Positions 38,971 through 50,866 are shown, counted from the stretch's first letter. The stretch is 64,000 bases of DNA from Acidobacteriota bacterium (GCA_016125275.1 WGMB01000003.1:248001-312000), one strand, 5' to 3'. Translations and numbers: made by a program. Notes: generated from the sequence alone by a model not told the origin.

Positions 38971-38996
38971 GAGGGCGCCTTGGCCGAGGCGCCCTC
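38971..38996. terminator. GAGGGCGCC/GGCGCCCTC hairpin
   Basis: Perfect 9-bp stem (extendable to about 11) with loop TTGGCCGA in the xseA-serine hydrolase gap. No T-run, and 187 bases past the xseA stop, so termination is possible but not certain. Confidence 0.4.
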
Positions 38997-39088
38997 GTCG
39001 CTATCAGGGTAGCGCGGAGTGTCAAGCCCGGCGGACCGCTGGAGCGCGTCGCGGCGGCGGCTCTGCTACGCTACGTCCGCACACTCCC

Positions 39089-40300
39089 ATGCGCTGGCTC
39101 CTTGTTCTCGCTCTTTGCACCTCGTTGTCGGCGGCGCCTCCCAAGGTGGAAGACGCCCGCAAGGCCGGCCTCGATCCGGAACGCCTCGCTCAGGTAGCGC
39201 CTCGAATGCAGCAGTTCGTCGACGCCGAGCGCATCGCCGGCGTCGTGACGCTGGTGGCCCGGCGGGGCCAGGTGGTGGCGCTCGACGCGGTCGGCTACAC
39301 CGATGTGGAGACCAAGCAGAAGATGTCGACCGAGAACATCTTCCAGATCCACTCGATGACCAAACCGGTGATCGCGGTGGGCATCATGATGCTCGCCGAG
39401 CAGGGGCTGCTGTCGACCGGCGACGCGGTGGAGAAACACCTGCCGGAGTTCCGCGGCCAGAAGGTGATCGTGGAGCGCGACGGCGACCGGCTGGTGTTGG
39501 GCAAGCCGCGGCGGCCGATCACCATCCGCGACCTGCTGACGCACACCTCGGGGATGCCGCTCAATCCGCCCGAAGGCATCAAGGAGCTGCAGGGCGATCT
39601 GCACAAGACGCTCAACGAGACCGTGCTGATCCTTTCGCAGCAGCCGCTGCTGTTCGAGCCGGGCACGGCTTGGCAGTACTCCAACGAGGGCATGGCGACG
39701 CTGGCGCGGATCATCGAAGTGCTCTCGGGCATGCCGTTCGAGACATATCTGGAGCAGTGGATCTTCCGGCCGCTGGGCATGGTCGACACCTTCGTCTACC
39801 CGCCCAAGGAGAAGTTCCACCGCATGCCCACAGCCTACATCCAGAAGGACGGCAAGCTGGCGAAGTACACGGCCGATCCGCTGGGCGAGGGCAAGATGAA
39901 GTTCCGCGAAGGGGCCAAGTATCCCTTGCCGGAAGGGGCGCTGTACTCGACGGCGGCGGACCTGTACCGCTTCTATCAGTTGATGCTCAACGGCGGCGAG
40001 CTCGACGGCGTGCGGCTGCTGTCGCCGGCCACGGTGGCCGTGATGACGTCGCTGCACACGGGCGATATCGAGGTGCGGCCGGGCGTGGGCTGGGGGTTCG
40101 GCTGGCAGGTGGTGAAGGGGCCGGAGGGGCAGGACGGGCTGGCGTCGATCGGGACCTACGGCCACGGCGGGCGCTACGGCACGTACTGCTTTCTCGACCC
40201 GGAGAAGGAGCTCATCGGCATCTTCCTGGTCCACCGCGAAGGGGATTCGGTGGAGCGCACGGCCTTCCAGCAGATCGTCTATGGGGCGCTGACGGACTAG
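39089..40300 (+). CDS. Exported serine hydrolase of the beta-lactamase class C/esterase family
   Basis: 403 residues with signal peptide RWLLVLALCTSLSA. The active-site SxxK is in IHSMTKPV, the Tyr motif is YSN in WQYSNEGMATLA, and the third motif is HGG in YGHGGRYGTY. RDLLTHTSGMPLNPP matches the family. Members include esterases, D-aminopeptidases and cell-wall-related enzymes, and few are real beta-lactamases. TACGCTACGT lies just upstream. No operon partner is obvious. Confidence 0.9.
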   Translation: MRWLLVLALCTSLSAAPPKVEDARKAGLDPERLAQVAPRMQQFVDAERIAGVVTLVARRGQVVALDAVGYTDVETKQKMSTENIFQIHSMTKPVIAVGIMMLAEQGLLSTGDAVEKHLPEFRGQKVIVERDGDRLVLGKPRRPITIRDLLTHTSGMPLNPPEGIKELQGDLHKTLNETVLILSQQPLLFEPGTAWQYSNEGMATLARIIEVLSGMPFETYLEQWIFRPLGMVDTFVYPPKEKFHRMPTAYIQKDGKLAKYTADPLGEGKMKFREGAKYPLPEGALYSTAADLYRFYQLMLNGGELDGVRLLSPATVAVMTSLHTGDIEVRPGVGWGFGWQVVKGPEGQDGLASIGTYGHGGRYGTYCFLDPEKELIGIFLVHREGDSVERTAFQQIVYGALTD

Positions 40301-40312
40301 CGGGCCGGCTTC

Positions 40313-40320
40313 GCTACAAT
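40313..40320 (+). promoter_or_regulatory. GCTACAAT, candidate -10 of the cupin gene
   Basis: Third occurrence of this octamer, 46 bases before the ATG at 40367 and 12 bases after the serine hydrolase stop. No good -35. Confidence 0.35.
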
Positions 40321-40366
40321 TCAGCGAGACTCCCGGGCGGACGCCGCGCGGCGAGCAGAGACCTCC

Positions 40367-40900
40367 ATGCCTTTGGACGAAACGCCGAAACAAGACGAAA
40401 AGCTGATGCCCTATCAGCTCCCCTTCCCCCGGGACGCCGCGACGGAGATCGTGGTGCCGAGCGTGCTGCCCGAGGATGACCGGGTGTGGGTTCCGCAGGC
40501 CGAGAACGTTTGGTTTCGGCCGCTGTGCCTGTCGATCAGCCAGGGCTACTGGGTGAACCTGCTGAAGGTGCGCAAGTCCGGCGTGCTGGCGCGGCACAGG
40601 CATCCTCAGCCCGTCCACGGCTACGTGCTCAAGGGCAAGTGGCGCTACCTGGAGCACGACTGGGTAGCCGAGGAGGGCGGCTACGTCTATGAGCCGCCGG
40701 GCGAGACGCACACGCTCTACGTGCCCGAGGACGTGACCGAGATGATCACGCTGTTCCAGGTGAACGGGATCATGAACTACGTCGACCCCTGGGGCAAGAA
40801 CATCGGCTACGAGGACGTCTTCACCAAGATCGACATGTGCCGCAAGTGGTACGCCGAGTGCGGCCTGGGAGAAGACTTCGTCCAGCAGTTCATCCGCTGA
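40367..40900 (+). CDS. Cupin protein resembling 2,4'-dihydroxyacetophenone dioxygenase
   Basis: 177 residues, cytosolic. Single cupin barrel with metal-ligand motif RHRHPQPVHGYVLKGKW and the second motif EPPGETHTLYV; the C-terminal tail YEDVFTKIDMCRKWY resembles the DAD group, which cleaves an aromatic hydroxyketone at an iron centre. Substrate cannot be assigned; many relatives are uncharacterised. Stands alone after the serine hydrolase gene. Confidence 0.75.
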   Translation: MPLDETPKQDEKLMPYQLPFPRDAATEIVVPSVLPEDDRVWVPQAENVWFRPLCLSISQGYWVNLLKVRKSGVLARHRHPQPVHGYVLKGKWRYLEHDWVAEEGGYVYEPPGETHTLYVPEDVTEMITLFQVNGIMNYVDPWGKNIGYEDVFTKIDMCRKWYAECGLGEDFVQQFIR

Positions 40901-40903
40901 CGG

Positions 40904-40919
40904 CGCCGGGCGCCCGGCG
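40904..40919. terminator. GC-only palindrome just after the cupin stop
   Basis: CGCCGGGCGCCCGGCG is a perfect 16-base palindrome starting 4 bases past the stop. It would need to open a small loop, and no T-run follows. A terminator or transcription-pausing role is possible. Confidence 0.35.
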
Positions 40920-40961
40920 TCGGCCGGGCGGGCCGAATGGGTAAGATGAGAGCCGTTTCTC

Positions 40962-43900
40962 ATGAGGTATTGGCTTTCGATCCTGACGGCTTTCCTGTGC
41001 ATCACCGGCGTTTCGTGCAACCGCGAGGGCGTCGATCCGGAAACCGCCGCGCGGCTGCAGGAGCTGCGCAACCTGGGCAAGGCGCTGTATGAGACGCCGG
41101 GCTCGAGCGAACAGGCCGCCGAGACGCTGCGGCAGGCGCTGGAGCTGGCGCCGGACTCCGCCCGCGACCGGCTGAACTACGGGTTGGCGCTGCTGCGGGC
41201 CGGCAAGGCCGAGGCCGGAATCGCCGAGCTGCGCGAGGTGCAGCGGGAGGCGCCGGAGATTCCGCACACCTGGTTCAACCTGGGCGTGGAGTACAAGAAG
41301 GCCGGCGAGACCGAGCGGGCGATCGAGCAGTTCCGCAAGATGGTGGAGCTGGTTCCGGACAACGCCAAGGCCGTCTACAATCTGGCGCAGTGCTACCGGC
41401 AGGCCGAGCTGCCCGCCGAGGCTTTGCCGCTGTTCGAGAAGGCTTCGCGGCTCGACCCCAGCCTGGCGGCGCCGCATTTTCAACTCTTCAATCTGCTGCG
41501 GCGCGACAACCCCGCGCGCGCCAAGCAGGAGATTGCAGCCTTCCAGCGCATCAAGAAGCTGCAGGACGAGACCGGCCTGGATGAGGACGTGGACTGGAGC
41601 TTCTACTCCGAGCTGTACGACCCTGTGGACCCCGGCCGGCCCGCCCAGAAGGCCGCCGCGACGGTCTTCGAGGCCCAGCCGGCGTGGAAGCTCGCGCAGG
41701 CTCCGCAGCGGTCCGGCGCGGCGCCGTTGGACAAGAACCGCATCCTCACCTGGAGCCAGGACGGCTTGGCGATTCTGACGCCGGGCAAGCCGCCGATCGC
41801 CGTCGGCGTGGAGGATTTGCGGTCCGTGGGCCTGGGAGACACGGACAACGACGGCAAGGCCGACGGCTGCTTGGTGGACGGCCAGGGCGTGCGGCGGCTG
41901 CAGATTGGGGAGAAGGCGCTGACCCTGGGCGACTACTGGCTGGAAGGCGACTATGAGTCGTGCCTGTTCCAGGACTACGACCACGACGGCGACCAGGATC
42001 TGCTGGCGGTGGGGGCCAAGAAGACGCTGCTGCGCAACGACGGCAAGGACCAGTGGTCGCCGGCGGAGCTGCCGCTGGAGCAGGAGCAGCGCGGCTTCGC
42101 GGCGCTGGGCGTGGAGCTGGCCGAGGACAACGGCATCGACCTGGTGGTGGCGCACGCCGGGGGCGTGAGCGTCTACCAGGACCGCAAGCTGGGGGTGTAT
42201 GACGCGCCGCAGGCGGTGGCCGGGGCGCCTGCGCTGGCCGGGCCGGTGAGTCTGGAAGCCGTGGATCTCGACAGCGACGGCGACTTCGACGTGGTGCTGA
42301 CGCCGGGCGCGGGGGACTCGCTCATCCTGCGCAACGACGAGGGGACGCTGGCGATGGGGCCGAAAATTCCGCGAGCGCTGGCCTGGGGCGACTGGCAGAA
42401 CCGCGGGGCGACGGACTTTGTGCGCCCCGAGGGCCTCGCCTTGAGCCGCGGCGGGATGCGCTATGAGGCCGGCGACTCGCAGGGGCTGCCGGCGGACCTG
42501 GTCGCCGCCGCGGCGGCCGACTTGGACGGCGACGGACGGGTGGATCTGACGGTCGTGGACCGCAGCGGGCAAGCCTCGTTCGCCTTCAACCGAACGCCGG
42601 TGAAGAACGCCTGGGCCAGCGTCTCGCTGACAGGCGTGAAGAGCGCCGTGCGGGCGCAGGGCGCGCGGGTGGAGGTGAAGGCCGGCGAGACCTACCGCAA
42701 GCAGCTCTACCTGGGCGCGCCGCTGCACTTTGGGCTGGGCGACCGCGACCGCATTGAGACCGTGCGCATTACCTGGACGAACGGCATGATCCAGAACGAG
42801 CTGGAGCAGCCGGTGAACCAGCTCTTCGCCTATGAGGAGAAGCCGCGGCTGTCGGGCTCGTGTCCGATGATCTTCACCTGGAACGGCAAGGGCTTCGAGT
42901 ACATCGGCGAGGTGCTGGGCGTGGCGCCGCTGGGGGCTAGCCTGGGCGACGGACGCTTCTTTCCGGTCGATCACGACGAGGCGATCTGGATTCGCGGCGA
43001 ACAGCTCGAGGCCCGCGACGGGTTCTACGACATCCGTATCACCGAGGAGCTGCGCGAGGTGGCGTATCTCGACGAGGTGAAGCTGCTGGCGGTGGACCAC
43101 CCGGCGGAGGAGGAGATCTATCTCAACGAGAAGTTCAAGGCGCCGCCGTTCCCGGACTTTCGGCTGTTTCGGGTGAACGAGCGGCAGAAGGTCCGGCCCT
43201 CCCGAGCCGTCGACCATCGCGGGCGGGACGTGTTGGATCGGCTGCGGCGGCGCGACGGCCGCACCGTGGACGGCTTCGAGCGGACCTTCCGCAATACGGC
43301 CGAGCTGCATTCGATCGAGTTTTCGCTGGACGGTTTGGCGGGCGACCGCGCCAGCCGGCTGTTTCTGACGGGTTGGGTGGACTGGGCCGACGCGTCGACG
43401 ATCGTGGCCGGGTCCCAGAGCCCCGACGGCGGTTTGCGGATGCCGGTGTTGCAGGTGCGCGACGAGCGGGGCGAGTGGCGGACGGTGATCGAGGACCTGG
43501 GACTGCCGGGCGGGCAGCTTCGGACGATGTCCGTGGACTTGACGGGCAAGTTCCTGAGCTCCTCGCGCGACGTGCGGATCGTGACGAACCTGTGCGTCTA
43601 TTGGGACGAGGCGTTCGCGGCCGACGGCGTGGGCGAGCTCTCGGAGGCCCCGGCCGGGTGGCGGGCCGCCGCCGCGGAGCTGGCGTTCCGGGGTTTCTCC
43701 GGCAACGTCGTGCATCCGCAGCGGCTGGAGCCGGAGAGCTTTGTGTACGCCGAGCTGCACCCGGTCTCGAACTGGAACCCCACGCCCGGACGGTACACCC
43801 GTTACGGAGAGGTGACGGAGCTGCTCGAAGGCATCGACGACCGCTTGGTGGTGCTGGGCGCCGGGGACGAGCTGCGCCTGCGCTTCCCCGCCCCCGCCGG

Positions 43901-44159
43901 AGGGCCTCCGCAGGGCTATCGCAGGGACTTCGTGCTGCTGGTCGACGGCTGGGCCAAGGAGCAGGACGCGAACACGGCTTTTGGAGATCGAGTGGAACCG
44001 CTGCCGTTTCACCGGATGTCGGCTTATCCTTATCCTGAAGCGGAGAAATCCCCCCAGACTCGGGAAATGGCGGACTATTTTGTGCGGTATCAGACGCGGC
44101 CCGCGCTGCGGCTGATCCGGCCCTTGGTCCGCGGGTCCCGAGTGACGGAGCGTCCCTGA
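40962..44159 (+). CDS. TPR/FG-GAP/ASPIC-UnbV lipoprotein
   Basis: 1,065 residues. N-terminal signal WLSILTAFLCITGVSCN ends in a likely lipidated Cys. Residues about 30-200 are TPR repeats (HTWFNLGVEYKKAGETERAI; AVYNLAQCYRQAELPAEAL). Then FG-GAP-type calcium-binding repeats appear (GDTDNDGKADGCLV; DYDHDGDQDLLAVG; DLDSDGDFDVVL; DLDGDGRVDLTVVD). An ASPIC/UnbV-like domain (LGLGDRDRIETVRITW) ends near residue 620. The final 440 residues (CPMIFTWNGKGFEYIGEVLG onward) are an unrecognised beta-rich domain. Stop overlaps the start of the cytochrome gene. Predicted outer-surface or periplasmic scaffold for the cytochrome. Confidence 0.82.
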   Translation: MRYWLSILTAFLCITGVSCNREGVDPETAARLQELRNLGKALYETPGSSEQAAETLRQALELAPDSARDRLNYGLALLRAGKAEAGIAELREVQREAPEIPHTWFNLGVEYKKAGETERAIEQFRKMVELVPDNAKAVYNLAQCYRQAELPAEALPLFEKASRLDPSLAAPHFQLFNLLRRDNPARAKQEIAAFQRIKKLQDETGLDEDVDWSFYSELYDPVDPGRPAQKAAATVFEAQPAWKLAQAPQRSGAAPLDKNRILTWSQDGLAILTPGKPPIAVGVEDLRSVGLGDTDNDGKADGCLVDGQGVRRLQIGEKALTLGDYWLEGDYESCLFQDYDHDGDQDLLAVGAKKTLLRNDGKDQWSPAELPLEQEQRGFAALGVELAEDNGIDLVVAHAGGVSVYQDRKLGVYDAPQAVAGAPALAGPVSLEAVDLDSDGDFDVVLTPGAGDSLILRNDEGTLAMGPKIPRALAWGDWQNRGATDFVRPEGLALSRGGMRYEAGDSQGLPADLVAAAAADLDGDGRVDLTVVDRSGQASFAFNRTPVKNAWASVSLTGVKSAVRAQGARVEVKAGETYRKQLYLGAPLHFGLGDRDRIETVRITWTNGMIQNELEQPVNQLFAYEEKPRLSGSCPMIFTWNGKGFEYIGEVLGVAPLGASLGDGRFFPVDHDEAIWIRGEQLEARDGFYDIRITEELREVAYLDEVKLLAVDHPAEEEIYLNEKFKAPPFPDFRLFRVNERQKVRPSRAVDHRGRDVLDRLRRRDGRTVDGFERTFRNTAELHSIEFSLDGLAGDRASRLFLTGWVDWADASTIVAGSQSPDGGLRMPVLQVRDERGEWRTVIEDLGLPGGQLRTMSVDLTGKFLSSSRDVRIVTNLCVYWDEAFAADGVGELSEAPAGWRAAAAELAFRGFSGNVVHPQRLEPESFVYAELHPVSNWNPTPGRYTRYGEVTELLEGIDDRLVVLGAGDELRLRFPAPAGGPPQGYRRDFVLLVDGWAKEQDANTAFGDRVEPLPFHRMSAYPYPEAEKSPQTREMADYFVRYQTRPALRLIRPLVRGSRVTERP

Positions 44160-46961
44160 TGATGTTGCGGTGGTTGTGGCTTGGTTTTGTGATTCTGCTG
44201 CTGAACGCCGGATGGCTGACGGCGTTCCCGGCCCCGACGGTCTTCTATGTGGGCAACGCGCTGCTCCATATTGCGTTGGGAGCGGCGTTGCTGGCGGGGC
44301 TGTGGTTCGGGCGCGCTCCGCTGCTGCGGGAGTTGCGCGGCGGGGCCAAGCCGACGTTTCTGGTGTTGTCGGTGAGCGGCGTTCTGGGCTTGCTGCTGGC
44401 CGTGATCGGCGCGCGGACGCCGAACTACCCGATCGTGGTGGCGCACGCGGCGGCGGGGGCGCTGGGCGCGGCGATGCTGTGGCTCTGGCTGCGGCGGAAG
44501 GGGTTCGAGGTTCCTCGCGGGGCGGCGCGCGGCGTCGGCGCGGCGCTGGCGATCGGGCTGCTGCTGCCGGCGGGCGACAGGCTGCGCGACCGCTACGCGC
44601 CGGTCCCGGACGAAGTGGTCCGCAACCCGGCATGGGCGCCGGCGTCCATGGACGGCGAGGGCGGCGGGCCGGAGGGGCCTTTCTTTCCGTCGTCGGCCAA
44701 CACGACCACGGGCGAGCTGATTCCGTCGAACTTCTTCATGGAATCGGAGACTTGCCAGGAGTGCCACCAGGAGATTTACGCCCAGTGGGACTCGTCGGCG
44801 CATCACTTCTCGTCGTTCAACAACCAGTTCTATCGCAAGTCGATCGAGCACATGCAGGAAGTCGCCGGCGTGCGGCAGTCCAAGTGGTGCGCGGGCTGCC
44901 ATGACCACGCGATGTTCTTCAACGGCCGCTTCGAGAAGCCGGTGATCGAACAGATCGATACGCCCCAGGCCCATGCAGGGCTCGGCTGCATGTCGTGCCA
45001 CGCCATCGTGGAAGTGGCCGACTCGATGGGCAACGGCGGCTTCACGATCGAGTACCCGCCGCTGCACGAGCTGGCCACCAGCGATAACGCGGTGATCCGC
45101 ACGCTGACCAAGTACGTAACCAACGTGGCGCCGGCGGCCCACAAGCGGCAGTTTCTGAAGCCCTTTCTGCGCGAAGCCGAGTACTGCTCGTCGTGCCACA
45201 AGGTGCACCTGGACCAGCCGGTGAACGACTATCGCTGGATTCGCGGGTTCAACGAGTACGACTCCTGGCAGGCCAGCGGCGTCTCCGGCTACGGCGCCCG
45301 CTCGTTCTACTACCCGGCCGCCTCCCAGGCTTGCTCGGACTGCCACATGCCGCCGGCGCCGGCCACGCTCGACAAGAGCGCCAAGAACGGCCAGGTGCGC
45401 TCGCACCGCTTTCCGGCGGCCAACACCGCCCTGCCCTTCGTGAATCACGACGCCGAGCAGTTGCGGGTGGTCGAGGACTTCTTGAAGGACGGCATCGTCT
45501 CGGTGGACATCTTCGCGATGGCGCCGCTGGAAGGCCAGCCGGACCGCCAGCAGCCCGGCGGCAAGCGCCCACCCGAGGCGCCGCAGATGTCCACGACATT
45601 CGCCACCGGCGAGGAGTCCGGGGCCCTGAACGCGCCCGTCACCCTGCGGGAGGCCGGCCGCTTGGCGGCCCCGCTCGACAAGGCCCCGCCGGCGCTGTCG
45701 CCCGGAGACCGGGTGCGGGTGGACGTGGTCGTGCGGACGCGCAAGGTCGGCCACTTCTTTCCCGGCGGCACGGTCGATTCGGTCGACTGCTGGGTGGAGC
45801 TGAAGGCGCTGGACGCCAACGGCGAGCCGATCTACTGGAGCGGCCGCGTGGCCGATGACGGCCGCGGGGCGGTGGAGCCCGGCGCGCACTTCTACCGCAA
45901 CATGATGCTCGACGAGCACGGCAACCACGTGGACAAGCGCAACGCCTTCCAGACGCGCAGCCTGCTGTATGCGCGGCTGATTCCGCCGGGCGCCGCCGAC
46001 GTGGCGCGGTTCGACGTGCGGCTGCCCCGGGACGTCGCCGGGCCGGTGCGGTTCGAGGCCAAGGTCAACTACCGCAAGTTCTCCTACCAGTACACGCGCT
46101 ACGCCTATGCCGGCCGGCCGGTCCCCGAGGACCGCGACGAAAGCCTCTACAGCGCGGGCTTCGACGACCGCCGCTACGGCTACGAGCCGGAGAACATCCC
46201 GGAGAACGTCTCAGGCAAGATCAAGGGCGAGATTCCGGCGCTGCCCATCACGGTGCTGGCCGAGGCCTCGGCCGAGGTTTCGGTGGGCGGCGGCGAGGCG
46301 CATTGGCGGCTGGAGTCGGGGCCGGACGACTACCTGCGCTGGAACGACTACGGCATCGGGCTGCTGCTGCAGGGCGACCTGCGCGGGGCCGAGCGAGCCT
46401 TCGAACGCGTCACCGAAGCGCGGCCGGACTGGGCCGACGGCTGGATCAACCGGGTGCGCACGCTGGTGGCCGAAGGGCGCACGGCGGAGGCGCGGCCGCT
46501 GTCAGAGAAGGCGCTGGAGCTGGGCCCGGATTTGGCGCGCGGGCAGTACTTCCACGCCCTGATCCTGAAATCGGCCGGCGAGTACGACGCGGCGCTCGCG
46601 TCGTTGCGCAAAGCCAACGCCTCGTATCCGCGCGACCGGGTGGTGCTCAACGAAATGGCCCGCGTGCTGTTCCTGCAGAAGGAGTACGCCCAGGCCGTGG
46701 AACGGTTGGACCAGGTGGCGGCGATCGACCCGGAAGACCTGCAGATGCAGTACACCCGCATGCTCTGCTACCGTGGCCTGGGGCGCGCCGATCTGGCCGC
46801 GCAGGCCGAAGCGCTGTTCCGCCGCTTCAAGGCCGACGAGTCTTCCCAAACCCGCACCGCGAGGATTCGACAGACCAGCCCACAGGACAACAACGAACGG
46901 CAAGCTATCCATGAGCACGCTTCCGTTCCCCTTTCGCGCAACGGTTTGGAGACCGCCGACA

Positions 46962-46969
<8 letters not shown>
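44159..46969 (+). CDS. Membrane pentaheme cytochrome c with C-terminal TPRs
   Basis: 936 residues; ATG 44159 (or 44162) overlaps the previous stop. Four N-terminal membrane helices (to about residue 138). Five CXXCH heme sites follow: CQECH (199), CAGCH (244), CMSCH (277), CSSCH (343) and CSDCH (392), as in cytochrome c554/c'-like multiheme proteins. An Ig-like region (KVGHFFPGGTVDSVDCWVELK) and several TPR repeats (about 730-900, YLRWNDYGIGLLLQGDLRGA; YFHALILKSAGEYDAAL) complete it. Likely passes electrons across or out of the inner membrane. The last 8 bases overlap the next gene. Quinone or partner not identifiable. Confidence 0.88.
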
Positions 46970-48680
<1,711 letters not shown>

Positions 48681-48765
48681 CCGGCCGGCGGGGCCGAGAA
48701 AATTTCGGTTTGGGTTTGGCAACTTCGCCGGCGCCGCCGCGATAAGTCAGCCAAGAGATCCACTC

Positions 48766-50166
48766 ATGAGAATTCCGCCCGATACGCCCCGCACCCAAGC
48801 CCCTCAGACCGCCGAGACGGCCCCCGCCGCCAAGCCGGCGGCGCCGCCGGAGCCCGCCGCGGAAGGGTCGAGCCCGGAGGCGGCCCCGCCGCGGATGAGC
48901 GGCGAGGAGGCCCGCTCGCGCCAACAGGCCCGCAGCGGCGAGGCGCAGGCGATCTTTCGGCAGCGGGTGGAGAACCAGGGCGGCATCGAGGCGGGCCCGC
49001 TGCTGGCCGACGCGGGAGGCCCTCAGACCGACGTGGGGCCGGTTCCGCTGGGGAACCTGCAGGGCCAGCGGCTGACCGGGCAGGCGCGCGTCCGGCAGAT
49101 GGCGGAGAACTACCTGAACAAGATGCCGCCGCAGATCCGCGACGAGGTCCGCGTGAGCCTGTCGAAGTTGGGCGTCGACACCCACGACATGGCCGACGCC
49201 TTGACCTACGTGGCCAACCTCAAGGACAAGGACCTGGGCAAGATGGCCGGCGTCGGCGCCCTGCGCGAGGAGCGCTATCAGCGCTACACGGAGCTGTCGA
49301 GCCGAGTGAAGAGCGCGCTCAAGACGGGCGACCAGAAGGCTCTGGACGGGATCTTCAACGAGACCGGCGGCCTGGGCGGCTTCTACCTGCAGGCGCAGGA
49401 GCTGGCGCGCCGCGAAGACGTGGTTCGCCACTACGAGGCCGACCACGTGGGAGAGGACCCCGGCCACAGCGATCTGCACCAGAAGATGCTCGACAACAAG
49501 CAGCTCATGGACAAGCAGATCGCCGCCTACGGGCAGGAGAAGTCCGGGCAGATGCTGCTGGCCTCGATGAACCCTCTCGCCCTCGGGCCGGCGGCCTACA
49601 TGCTGTTCAGCAAGGACTCGAAGAAGGTCAACCCGGTCGACAACACCAACACCCGGAACCAACCCGATGACCCGGGCCCGGACGGCAAGAGCGGCGCGAA
49701 AGAGCCGGCCAAGGGTCCGGGCGTGGAGACGCCGCAGACGGCCGTGGCCGAAGAGGCCGGAAGCGCCGGGCGCCCGCGTCCGTCGGCCGATCCCAAGGCC
49801 TTGGACCTCTACCACCAGCAGTCGCAGATGCACTGGGAGATGCGCGCCAAGCAGGCCGGCGTGAAGCCCGGGGCCAAGCCGCAGTTGCCTCCCGGCGCCG
49901 ACAAGGTCATGGCCGAGTTCGCGGAAAAGGGGACGGTCTCCAAGGAGCTGGTCGAGAAGACGATCGCCGAAGCCGGCGTGACGTCGGCGGAAGTGCTCGA
50001 GCAGGGCCTGAAGCACAGCTCCGGCATGGGCAAGATCAGCAAGCTGAAGGTGCTGGGCGAAATCGACGACGCGGCCACGCTGGTGGTCTTGATGACGGGG
50101 CTGATGTACGCCGTCTACGACAAGGGCAGCGCCGGCGAGCCCTTCAACCGCGGCAACGTCTACTGA
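48766..50166 (+). CDS. Unrecognised protein with Pro/Ala-rich N-terminus
   Basis: 466 residues; ATG 48766 preceded by AAGAGA. I do not recognise a family. Residues 1-50 are Pro/Ala/Thr-rich and disordered; 90-250 are helical (AENYLNKMPPQIRDEVRVSL; DMADALTYVANLKDKDLGKM). A moderately hydrophobic stretch follows at about 264-283 (LASMNPLALGPAAYMLF). A Pro/Gly/Asp-rich linker (290-350) leads to a second helical part ending in a hydrophobic segment (AATLVVLMTGLMYAVYDKG, about 440-458). No signal peptide. TTGGCA (48716) and GATAAG (48741) are spaced 19 bases, a weak promoter. Could be a membrane-inserting or exported effector-like protein, but nothing proves that. Confidence 0.7.
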   Translation: MRIPPDTPRTQAPQTAETAPAAKPAAPPEPAAEGSSPEAAPPRMSGEEARSRQQARSGEAQAIFRQRVENQGGIEAGPLLADAGGPQTDVGPVPLGNLQGQRLTGQARVRQMAENYLNKMPPQIRDEVRVSLSKLGVDTHDMADALTYVANLKDKDLGKMAGVGALREERYQRYTELSSRVKSALKTGDQKALDGIFNETGGLGGFYLQAQELARREDVVRHYEADHVGEDPGHSDLHQKMLDNKQLMDKQIAAYGQEKSGQMLLASMNPLALGPAAYMLFSKDSKKVNPVDNTNTRNQPDDPGPDGKSGAKEPAKGPGVETPQTAVAEEAGSAGRPRPSADPKALDLYHQQSQMHWEMRAKQAGVKPGAKPQLPPGADKVMAEFAEKGTVSKELVEKTIAEAGVTSAEVLEQGLKHSSGMGKISKLKVLGEIDDAATLVVLMTGLMYAVYDKGSAGEPFNRGNVY

Positions 50167-50185
50167 GCCGGGCCGGCCGGGAGCC

Positions 50186-50863
50186 TCACTTCTTCTGGAA
50201 GATGAGCACGTACTGGTAGGGCAGGTGGTCGAACTGCCGGATCAGGCGGAAGCCCGCGCCCTCGATCTCGGAGGCGAAGCCGTCGCGGTCCTTGCGGATG
50301 TGGCCTTCGAGCCGCTCCTTGGACATGGTGGGGTGCTCGCGGCTGCGGTAGAAATCGACCACCACCAGGCGACCGTGGGGCGCGAGGCTTTCGGCGATCT
50401 TGCCGAGCGTCACGTCGGGGTACTCGAAGTGGTGGTAGGCGTCGAGAATGAACGCCAGGTCGATCTTGCCCTTAGGGAGCTTGGGATCGGTCTGGCCGCC
50501 GAGGATCGTTTGGACGTTCGTCCAGCCCTCGGCCTTCTTGTGCTCCTCGACCTGGTTCAGAAAGTCCTGCTGGATGTCCTCGGCATAGAGCTCTCCCTGG
50601 GGACCGATGCGCTCCAGGAAGTACGGAATCATGAAGCCCACGCCCGTGCCGACGTCCGCAATCGTGGCCCCCGGCTCGATGCCGATGGACGCCAGCAGCT
50701 CGCGGGGCTTCTGGCGCTGCTCGCGTTCGGGGTCGCCGAGGCTGCGCGCCACTCGCTGGCGGTCTTCGGCGGTCTGGTAGCCCTCGTTGGCCTTCTTGGC
50801 GACCTGGGCTGAGGCGGCCGCGGCAAAAAGCGCGGCGACGACGAGCAAGCGGGATTGGTTCAC
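50186..50863 (-). CDS. Class I SAM-dependent methyltransferase with a signal peptide
   Basis: 225 residues. N-terminus NQSRLLVVAALFAAAASAQ is a Sec signal with a clear AXA-like cleavage site. The mature part is a Methyltransf_11/25 fold: IADVGTGVGFMIPYFLERIG (SAM loop), YAEDIQQDFL, ILDAYHHFEYPDV and GRLVVVDFYRS. SAM is cytosolic, so export of such an enzyme is hard to explain. The same family recurs in Acidobacteriota. Next gene ends 3 bases upstream of its start, so cotranscription is likely. Confidence 0.85.
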   Translation of the reverse strand: MNQSRLLVVAALFAAAASAQVAKKANEGYQTAEDRQRVARSLGDPEREQRQKPRELLASIGIEPGATIADVGTGVGFMIPYFLERIGPQGELYAEDIQQDFLNQVEEHKKAEGWTNVQTILGGQTDPKLPKGKIDLAFILDAYHHFEYPDVTLGKIAESLAPHGRLVVVDFYRSREHPTMSKERLEGHIRKDRDGFASEIEGAGFRLIRQFDHLPYQYVLIFQKK

Positions 50864-50866
50864 GAT

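Noticed and set aside
39089-40300. Beta-lactamase resistance gene
   Set aside because: SxxK, YxN and HGG motifs fit the broad class C-like esterase family; nothing indicates antibiotic hydrolysis.
40890-44633. 1,247-codon minus-strand ORF
   Set aside because: Arg/His/Leu-rich antisense shadow of the TPR/FG-GAP gene in GC-rich DNA.
48716-48747. Flagellar sigma-28-type promoter before the orphan protein
   Set aside because: Only GATAA fits; the -35 and spacing do not match TAAA-N15-GCCGATAA.
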